Shown one piece after another: positions 6,458 to 12,481 of a DNA stretch of 15,165 bases. A program made the position numbers and the translations under genes. This DNA comes from Bacillota bacterium (GTDB lineage Bacteria > Bacillota > Bacilli > Alicyclobacillales > SLC66). Position 1 is the stretch's first letter; every line of letters starts with the position of its first letter. Where the stretch lies: the NCBI GenBank assembly GCA_021846145.1, contig JAJZCJ010000050.1:1-15165 (forward strand), written 5' to 3'. The notes under the pieces are model-generated. The model did no database searches and was not told where the DNA came from. It saw nothing but the letters and a program-made list of their open reading frames with translations.

Positions 6458-7678
6458 CTATTCATACCTGAGCGCGTCTATCGGATTTAATTGCGCCGCC
6501 TTACGCGCAGGGTACACGCCAAAGATAATTCCAATTCCCACCGAAAATACAACGGAGACAATCACTGCCAGTGGTGACACGAGATTGCTTAGTTTCATCA
6601 TCATCGCGACGGCATCCACGAGTACCGCGCCAATGATCAGCCCCGCGATGGCTCCGCCTAAGCTAAGGACAAGCGATTCCATCAAAAATTGGCTGAGAAT
6701 GTTCGAGCGCGTAGCACCGATCGCTTTGCGAATACCAATTTCACGCGTGCGTTCTGTCACCGACACCAACATAATATTCATGATGCCGATTCCACCGACC
6801 AGCAGCGAAATAGCCGAAATGCTACCCAGCAAGGCGGTCAAAATCGTCGTCACCGAGCCAAGCGCACTCAAAATCGTCGCCTGATTCACGATCGAAAAGT
6901 CATCCGACACGCCTGGTGCGAGTTGATGAGCCACACGCAGGGTCGACTCAATTTGCTGCTGAGCCTGATTCATGGTGTTAGGCGAGGTGGCCGACACCAC
7001 CAGCGTGTTGATACTCTGTCCCCCTGTAAACAGGTTCATCATCGTCGTGATCGGAATCGTGATCGAGTTGTCCGGATTTTGAAAACCGCTGGCTCCTTGT
7101 GACGCCTCGACGCCAATCACCGTAAACGGAATGCCGTTGATGTCAATCGTCTGCCCCACCGGATTAACGCTGGTGCCAGTAAACAACGTTTGTTCAATTT
7201 GACTTCCCAACACCGCTACGGCAGCTCCTTGTGTTTCCTCTAGCGTCTGGAAAAAACGTCCCTGCGCAATGGAAATGTTTTTGATCACCGGATAAGCAAC
7301 ATCCACTCCTTGGACAGAGGTATTCGTGTTATTGGCACCGTACACAATCTGCGCATTCGTGGATTCCACTGCGGAGGCGGCAGATACAGCTGGATCTTGC
7401 GCCAATATTTGCTGCACGTTGGCATAGGTCAGCGTGGACGCGCTACCAAATCCATGGTTGATTCCACCAGAAGCGGTCGACCCTGGCATCACCATGAGAA
7501 TATTGGAGCCTAATGTTTCAATTTGTTTAGTGATCATATCCGAGGCTCCGACGCCCACCCCAAAACTTGCAATCACCGCGATGACACCAATAATGATGCC
7601 AAGCATCGTCAAAAATGAACGCATTTTATTGGTACGTATGCTATTCCATGAGACACGAAGGGTCTCCAACCAAATCAC
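6458..7678 (-). CDS. MacB/FtsX-family ABC transporter permease
   Basis: This is a 406-residue permease of the MacB type, resembling Bacillus YknZ. It has an N-terminal TM helix (RSFLTMLGIIIGVIAVIA, about 20-37), a long extracytoplasmic domain (about 45-275) beginning TLGSNILMVMPG, and three C-terminal TM helices. The MacB signature GGIGIMNIMLVSVTERTREIG, then RKAIGA, lies near 297-325, and the C-terminus YPARKAAQLNPIDALRYE is typical. It transmits ATPase movement to the extracellular domain (mechanotransmission), acting on peptides, lipoproteins or toxins rather than moving them through a classic TM channel (known for the family). The start is GTG, overlapping the ATPase stop by GTGA. AAGGAGG at 7687-7693 is 8 bases from it. 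It is the last gene of the operon, followed by the 6377-6428 hairpin. Confidence 0.95.
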   Translation of the reverse strand: MIWLETLRVSWNSIRTNKMRSFLTMLGIIIGVIAVIASFGVGVGASDMITKQIETLGSNILMVMPGSTASGGINHGFGSASTLTYANVQQILAQDPAVSAASAVESTNAQIVYGANNTNTSVQGVDVAYPVIKNISIAQGRFFQTLEETQGAAVAVLGSQIEQTLFTGTSVNPVGQTIDINGIPFTVIGVEASQGASGFQNPDNSITIPITTMMNLFTGGQSINTLVVSATSPNTMNQAQQQIESTLRVAHQLAPGVSDDFSIVNQATILSALGSVTTILTALLGSISAISLLVGGIGIMNIMLVSVTERTREIGIRKAIGATRSNILSQFLMESLVLSLGGAIAGLIIGAVLVDAVAMMMKLSNLVSPLAVIVSVVFSVGIGIIFGVYPARKAAQLNPIDALRYE

Positions 7679-8391
7679 AACGATGACCTCCTTCGTGCAA
7701 AATACTCAGGAGTGGGTTGATCCAATTCCACATAACCGTCCCGAAACCGAATAATCCGCTTCGCGTGCTTTCCCACCTCGTCCTCATGCGTGACCACCAC
7801 CAATGTATTGCCCTGCGCGTGCAATTGTTCAAACAATCCCAAGATGTCTTCGGTCGTATGGCTATCTAACGCGCCCGTCGGTTCATCCGCCAGAATCAAC
7901 ACAGGGTTATTGACTAACGCCCGCGCGATCGATACGCGTTGTTGCTGGCCTCCTGACAACTGACTAGGCCGATTATGCATGCGTTCGCCTAGTCCCACTA
8001 ATTCCAATGCCTCCATCGCTCGCCGCTTGCGCTCTTTCAGAGGCACCCCCGCATAGAGCATAGGCAATTCTACATTTTCCAACGCCGACGAACGAGCGAG
8101 CAAGTTAAAGCTCTGAAACACAAACCCAATCTTGAGATTGCGCAATGCGGCCAACTGATCATCAGACAGCGTACTCACATCAAATCCATCAATAATATAG
8201 GTGCCCGAACTCGCCTTATCGAGACACCCAATCATGTTCATGGCGGTAGATTTCCCAGACCCTGATGGTCCCATAATCGCCACGTACTCACCTTTATTAA
8301 TGGTGAGATTAATGCCACTTAGCGCATGGATGAGCTGACCACCAAGCTCATAATTGCGAACTAGGTTTTGCATTTCAATCAGCGCTCCCAT
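7675..8391 (-). CDS. MacB/LolD-type ABC transporter ATP-binding protein
   Basis: This is a 238-residue cytoplasmic ATPase of the family that pairs with MacB/FtsX-like permeases (Bacillus YknY-like). All catalytic motifs are intact: Walker [10 protein letters not shown] (41-49), Q-loop Gln93 in [18 protein letters not shown], signature LSGGQQQR (145-152), Walker B VLILADEP (164-171) with catalytic Glu170, D-loop GALDS and switch His202. The [12 protein letters not shown] segment after the Q-loop is typical of this subfamily. Its ATG overlaps the stop of the upstream adaptor by one base (TAATG), and its own stop overlaps the permease GTG, so all three genes look translationally coupled. It should form a complex with two permeases and a ring of adaptors. 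Confidence 0.96.
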   Translation of the reverse strand: MGALIEMQNLVRNYELGGQLIHALSGINLTINKGEYVAIMGPSGSGKSTAMNMIGCLDKASSGTYIIDGFDVSTLSDDQLAALRNLKIGFVFQSFNLLARSSALENVELPMLYAGVPLKERKRRAMEALELVGLGERMHNRPSQLSGGQQQRVSIARALVNNPVLILADEPTGALDSHTTEDILGLFEQLHAQGNTLVVVTHEDEVGKHAKRIIRFRDGYVELDQPTPEYFARRRSSL

Positions 8392-10619
8392 TAGCCCTTA
8401 CCGCCTCTCCTTGCCGCGCGCAAGGCCATGCCAGTACCAGAAGGACCGTTGCTACTTCCCGACTGTGCGGCGCTACCCGGTGGAATCAGCATAATCGATT
8501 CGCCTGCAGACAGCCCTTGTGTCACTTCGACATTGGTGGTACCGAAAAGGCCGATCTGAACGGATTGGAAATACACGCCTTTTGGCAATGAACTGCTCGA
8601 CGCAACGCTCGAACTGCCGCTTGAGCTACTAATACTGCTAAATCCGCCATTGCTGGTACCACTACTACCGCTAACCCCACCCGTTGACTTCGATCCGGTT
8701 TTCGTTCCATGGCGCTTATGCACAAAGCCACTCGCCGCGCTGCCAAAGCCTGTCGTGGACCGATTGCCAACCACGTACACGCCTTCCATCGATCCCTGTT
8801 GCACCAGTGAGATGGCTGGCACCGTCAGCACATGTGACTTATTAGCCACCTGAATTTCCACGTTGACCGACATGCCCGGTTTGAGATCACCCGATGAATT
8901 GTCAACGTTGGCGATCACCGTGTAATTAGTAACGTTACTTGTCGTCGTGGGGACGGGGTACACCTGCATGATCTTGCCGTTAAACGTGACGTTTGGCAAT
9001 GCATCGACCGTCAGCGTCAATGGCTCCCCGACCTTGACAGATTCAACTTGCGATTCGCTGACCGTCAGTTGAACCAATGATTCGCTCTTCGTGTTCGCCT
9101 CCATCGTGGCCACCACAGTGGTACCGCTGATCGGCGACCCATTCGCCACATCTAGCGCGGTGATGATCCCGTCAATCGGGGCTCTTAGCACCGTCTCTTG
9201 TTCGGTCAATTGTGCCGACTGCAACTGTGCCTCCGTGGATTTTAGCGCGGCCTGTGCGTTTGATACGGACGCACGAGCCGCTTGAATCGTCGCCGCGTCT
9301 GTCGGTTGCAAGTCTGCTTGCAGCGTGGCTTCGGCGCTTTTTAAGCCAATCTGATCCTGTGCAATCGCTATTTTTGCACTAACGAGCGACTGCTGGGCAG
9401 TGGTGCGATCATTGTAGGTGAGAAGTGCCGCCTGCACCGCCTGCTCATCTTGCTTAATTTGTAACTGCGTCTGCTGGCTTGAATAATTCGAAGAAGATTG
9501 AGCATTCGTAAGTGCAGCCTGATCTGCCACTAACTGGTTTTGATCCGCCGTGATCGCCGTCTGGTCTTTTGCCACGTTGTTCTGATCTTTGGTGACTGTA
9601 TTTTGATCACCAGTCACCTTGGTCTGATCACCCTGCAACGCGGTATATTCAGTGTTCAACAATTGATAATTGCTATTTGCAGTGCTAGCGGGTGTCGAGT
9701 AGGGATTGCTGCCGGAAAAGGCGCTATTTTGCCAGTTGATCGACAGTTGTTCTTCGCTTTGATATTGCTGATATGCTTTTTGCACCTGAGCCGCCGTTAC
9801 CGTCCCATACTGCGCCTGATCCTGCGTCTGTGTCTGCTGGTCGGTAGCAAGTGTCTGCTGGTCATTTGCAAGCGTCTGCTGATCGGTTTTCAAGGTCAAT
9901 TGTGCAGCCGTAATCGTCGACTGATCCGACGTGATTTTTTGCTGCGCCGACTGTATCGACTGTTGGTTGCTGACCGTATTTTGCGCCTGTTGTTGCGCCA
10001 TTTTCAACGTATTCTCAGCATCTGTCACTTGTTGTTTTGCCGCTGTGCGGTCATTGTACACCGCCAGTTGGCCTTGATACTGTAGCTTGGCGGCTGCCAA
10101 CGTCTGCTGCGCCTTTTGTACGGAAATTTTATCCTGCGTGATTTGGCTTTGCGTGGTACCTTGGAGATCTTTAGTCAGCGCAGCTTGTGCAGACGCCAAA
10201 TTGCCTTGAGACTGTGCCACGCTTGATTGCGCCTGTATTACCTGTAACTTCGCCGATGCTGGATTCACCGTCGCCAGTACCTGCCCCGCCTTCACGACTT
10301 GGCCTACCGTAATCGGAAGACTAGTTAACTGCCCACTTGGGCCACTGGCCGATTGACTGCCCGACTGGAATTGCAAGTTCACTTGGTTAGGAATCTCCAC
10401 CGACCCACTTGTCCCAATGTATTGCACCACTTGCCCGTACCCCACCTTGTAAATGTTCGCTGGCGATACAGTATTGCTCGTTTGCATTTGCGCGAGCACT
10501 GTTGGGATGCCAATTCCGAGTACCACCACCACTGCAATTCCGCCGAAAATCCACTTGCGTTTTGATTTTTTTAATTTTGGTGCGATCAATTCAGTACCCG
10601 TTGCAGTCGATACGCTCAC
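8391..10619 (-). CDS. MacA/YknX-like efflux adaptor with giant coiled-coil hairpin (adaptor 2, about 742 aa)
   Basis: This is the first gene of the MacAB operon. Numbering is from the GTG at 10619. Residues 23-42 are a TM anchor. Lipoyl halves lie at about 71-121 and 475-506 (VLRAPIDGIITAL), separated by about 350 residues predicted to be a coiled-coil hairpin. The beta-barrel follows (PGMSVNVEIQV). YNDRT is at 188-192 and 402-406, with the tip region carrying QYGT (270-273) and NPY (305-307). Both arms contain exact heptads with Asp-Gln every seven residues. A Ser/Gly-rich linker (about 621-680) and a basic tail are extra. Start choice: the frame is open to an ATG at 10661 without a ribosome site. 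AAGGAG at 10630-10635 is 10 bases from the GTG, and this start aligns exactly with adaptor 1 (IAP at residues 12-14 in both). The ATG at 10625 is an alternative with a 4-base gap. No convincing promoter was found upstream. Confidence 0.9.
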   Translation of the reverse strand: MSVSTATGTELIAPKLKKSKRKWIFGGIAVVVVLGIGIPTVLAQMQTSNTVSPANIYKVGYGQVVQYIGTSGSVEIPNQVNLQFQSGSQSASGPSGQLTSLPITVGQVVKAGQVLATVNPASAKLQVIQAQSSVAQSQGNLASAQAALTKDLQGTTQSQITQDKISVQKAQQTLAAAKLQYQGQLAVYNDRTAAKQQVTDAENTLKMAQQQAQNTVSNQQSIQSAQQKITSDQSTITAAQLTLKTDQQTLANDQQTLATDQQTQTQDQAQYGTVTAAQVQKAYQQYQSEEQLSINWQNSAFSGSNPYSTPASTANSNYQLLNTEYTALQGDQTKVTGDQNTVTKDQNNVAKDQTAITADQNQLVADQAALTNAQSSSNYSSQQTQLQIKQDEQAVQAALLTYNDRTTAQQSLVSAKIAIAQDQIGLKSAEATLQADLQPTDAATIQAARASVSNAQAALKSTEAQLQSAQLTEQETVLRAPIDGIITALDVANGSPISGTTVVATMEANTKSESLVQLTVSESQVESVKVGEPLTLTVDALPNVTFNGKIMQVYPVPTTTSNVTNYTVIANVDNSSGDLKPGMSVNVEIQVANKSHVLTVPAISLVQQGSMEGVYVVGNRSTTGFGSAASGFVHKRHGTKTGSKSTGGVSGSSGTSNGGFSSISSSSGSSSVASSSSLPKGVYFQSVQIGLFGTTNVEVTQGLSAGESIMLIPPGSAAQSGSSNGPSGTGMALRAARRGGKG
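9520..9645 (-). repeat. 21-bp degenerate tandem repeats encoding Asp-Gln heptads (descending arm)
   Basis: About six 21-base units begin with TGATC or TGGTC on the plus strand at 9520, 9541, 9562, 9583, 9604 and 9625. They encode successive heptads of the type D-Q-x-x-hydrophobic-x-x in the second helix of adaptor 2. The periodicity is in frame and reflects protein structure, though slippage may have expanded it. Confidence 0.7.
9832..9894 (-). repeat. 21-bp tandem repeats encoding Asp-Gln-Gln heptads (ascending arm)
   Basis: Three consecutive 21-base units start with GTCTGCTG on the plus strand at 9832, 9853 and 9874. They encode T-D/N-Q-Q-T-L-A/K-type heptads just before the conserved QYGT tip of adaptor 2. 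The nucleotide similarity between units is higher than coding for a heptad alone requires, suggesting recent expansion. Confidence 0.7.
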
Positions 10620-10629
10620 TACCATCATG

Positions 10630-10635
10630 CTCCTT
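10630..10635 (-). promoter_or_regulatory. Ribosome binding site of adaptor 2
   Basis: AAGGAG on the minus strand is the only good Shine-Dalgarno sequence near this gene. It lies downstream of the ATG at 10661, so that ATG is unlikely to be used. It serves the GTG at 10619 (gap 10) or less well the ATG at 10625 (gap 4). Confidence 0.6.
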
Positions 10636-10721
10636 ATCACTAGTTCACTAGATATCGCCATTGAACCATCATTTTCTTGAATTACCCTGTAAATATGGCG
10701 ATTTTCTTATCAACATGCCAT

Positions 10722-10751
10722 TTGACGATGTCGTAAAACATGAACTATCAT
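10722..10751 (+). promoter_or_regulatory. Promoter of the DUF4855 gene
   Basis: TTGACG (10722-10727) and TATCAT (10746-10751) each match the sigma-A consensus at five of six positions and are 18 bases apart. Transcription would start near 10758, leaving a leader of about 70 bases before the ATG at 10827. Confidence 0.55.
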
Positions 10752-10794
10752 AATGGGGATAAAAAAAGCATAGGGAGGTTTTGGAGAAGCCTGC

Positions 10795-10807
10795 GCCAAT
10801 AATTGGC
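10795..10807 (+). promoter_or_regulatory. Short leader hairpin before the DUF4855 gene
   Basis: GCCAATAATTGGC is a perfect palindromic stem (5 bp, 3-base loop) followed by TTTT. It lies between the Shine-Dalgarno-like AGGGAGG (10772-10778) and the start codon. It could be a weak attenuator or simply leader structure. The stem is short and AT-containing, so support is limited. Confidence 0.3.
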
Positions 10808-10826
10808 TTTTCACACATAGACAATC

Positions 10827-12464
10827 ATGAGACAACAGCCTATCATTTTATTAGCCAGTATTTTCACCTCTACTTCGATTCTACTGGCAATTGCCAGTCC
10901 CGCAGTTTTTGCCGATACAACGTCCACACCGACACAAGATGTGACCAACCTTGCGACCATCACCACCACCGTGGCAGGTCAGAGCGATCCGGTTTTTGCA
11001 AATTTAGAACAACCGTATCAAAGCCCGCTGACTAGCGATACGGGGTGGACAGGATTCTGTCGTCAAGGTGGACGCTATATCACGTTGCAATTTCCACAAT
11101 ATGTAGATGTCACGAAAATTCAGTTTACCGTCGAGCAGGATCCGGTGAAAGGGATTTATTTTCCCAAACAAGTGAATTATCAAGCCGCTTCTTACGGGCA
11201 GTGGTATTCACTAGGTGCGCAAGCCTCGACAGCCACACCAAGTTCGCTACCTACCAATCGACAACCGATTAGTACACAGACGTTCACTTTCAACAGCCCT
11301 GGCTTTACAGCTAATGAGATACAAATCGAAATACCAGTATCTGTTTGGGTATTTATTAACAACCTGCATGTATATGGCAGTACAACGGCAACGGGTCAGG
11401 GGCTGAATTCCCTTGGCTACAAACTGGTGGGTTCCTCCCAACCCTCTGCCCCCTCGCAAAGTACGGGAACAGGAGCGCTCACACCCAATTCACTCAACGC
11501 CTACGGCATTCACAACATGTTGTTGGTGCAGACAGGACAGTATAAAAATTTGGGAACATGGTCGGCGGCTGACTTTGGCCCGATGCTAGGGTATGTCAAT
11601 GATTCCGGTTATATGGACGCCCCGCTGTTTGATACGATGCTGTTTCTTCCCTACAGTAACGCCATCGATACACAAGCCTATTGGACGAGATACCTGAATG
11701 ATTTATTTTCCGCCAACACACAGCTTGGGGCGCTCAATCAAGAAGTGGCGACCACCAATCAAACCCTCAACCGCACAGGGTATAAAGAAAAAGTGGTGCT
11801 GACCATCCCTTATCTTCCCTATGGGGCAAAAGCGTTTGGCACCATCAACGGGCAGAAAATCAACTTTGGTGGCACCACCGCCGATCCCGATGCCATTAAT
11901 TCAAGAACCACCGCACTCAACTGGTATATCTCCACGTTATTAAGTAAGTGGAAGGCTGCCAATTACCAAAACTTGCAACTCGTCGGCCTTTACTGGGATG
12001 AGGAACAGTACAAAGTGAATGCCCCCGCCGAAAAAGAACTGTTAACCACGGCCGAGGGCATTGCAAAGCAAAATAATTTGCCGCTTTTCTGGATTCCCTT
12101 TTATGGGGCAAGCGGGAGCAATGAATGGAGTAAGCTAGGCTTTAACGCCGCTTGGATACAATCTAATTACATTGAACAAGGTGCCAATGCCACGGTATCT
12201 CGCATCACCAACACGATGAGCGAGGCGAGTCAGTACGGGATGGGCATGGAAGTAGAGTTAACGAATCTAAATAGTGCGACCGAACCACTCTATCAGACTT
12301 TTTTGCAAACGCTGAGCAACAATTCATTTGGCGGCAATCTTGTCTCCCACGCGTATTACGACGGATCAAAGTTGCTACTAGATGCTGAACAATCGACAGA
12401 CCCGAACGTGCGCAAGTTTTATGATCAGACGGCCTGGTTTATCATGGTAGGCAGCACTAATTGA
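10827..12464 (+). CDS. Secreted DUF4855-domain protein
   Basis: This is a 545-residue exported protein with a signal peptide at 1-29 (cleavage near AVFA-D). Residues about 45-186 look like a beta-sandwich, possibly carbohydrate-binding (GWTGFCRQGGRYITLQFP; PVSVWVFINNLHVYGS); a Ser/Thr/Pro/Gly linker follows. From about 225 to 545 the sequence matches my knowledge of DUF4855, a Bacillota family of unproven function: MLLVQTGQY, LVGLYWDEEQY (385-395), FWIPFYGASGSNEW (421-434), AAWIQSNYIEQ, GMEVEL and AYYDGSKLL (509-517). The alternating strands with conserved acidic residues at strand ends (Asp391, Glu392, Glu393, Glu475) recall a TIM-barrel glycoside hydrolase (inference). In-frame TAG at 10818-10820 forces the start to 10827 or later, yet no Shine-Dalgarno lies within 20 bases. 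It is the only plus-strand gene, divergent from the MacAB operon and convergent with the RND gene. Confidence 0.87.
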   Translation: MRQQPIILLASIFTSTSILLAIASPAVFADTTSTPTQDVTNLATITTTVAGQSDPVFANLEQPYQSPLTSDTGWTGFCRQGGRYITLQFPQYVDVTKIQFTVEQDPVKGIYFPKQVNYQAASYGQWYSLGAQASTATPSSLPTNRQPISTQTFTFNSPGFTANEIQIEIPVSVWVFINNLHVYGSTTATGQGLNSLGYKLVGSSQPSAPSQSTGTGALTPNSLNAYGIHNMLLVQTGQYKNLGTWSAADFGPMLGYVNDSGYMDAPLFDTMLFLPYSNAIDTQAYWTRYLNDLFSANTQLGALNQEVATTNQTLNRTGYKEKVVLTIPYLPYGAKAFGTINGQKINFGGTTADPDAINSRTTALNWYISTLLSKWKAANYQNLQLVGLYWDEEQYKVNAPAEKELLTTAEGIAKQNNLPLFWIPFYGASGSNEWSKLGFNAAWIQSNYIEQGANATVSRITNTMSEASQYGMGMEVELTNLNSATEPLYQTFLQTLSNNSFGGNLVSHAYYDGSKLLLDAEQSTDPNVRKFYDQTAWFIMVGSTN

Positions 12465-12481
12465 ACTAGTCAGCACCGTCA
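12465..12481. other. Convergent gene junction without a visible terminator
   Basis: Only 17 bases separate the stop codons of the DUF4855 gene and the RND gene, which face each other. I see no strong hairpin here, so transcripts may run into the opposing gene. Confidence 0.5.

Noticed and set aside
9520..9894. Tandem repeats considered as a CRISPR array or minisatellite
   Set aside because: The unit is 21 bases, in frame, without spacers, and corresponds to protein heptads of adaptor 2.
10661..10760. Promoter for the MacAB operon
   Set aside because: I searched the minus strand for paired -35 and -10 boxes; TATGAT, TAATTC and TATTTA occur but none has a credible -35 at 16-18 bases.
10781..11035. 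TTG-started plus-strand frame overlapping the start of the DUF4855 gene
   Set aside because: It overlaps the signal-peptide region in another frame, its ribosome site is only 2 bases away, and its translation is His/Arg-rich without a recognisable domain. It is kept only as a possible upstream frame.
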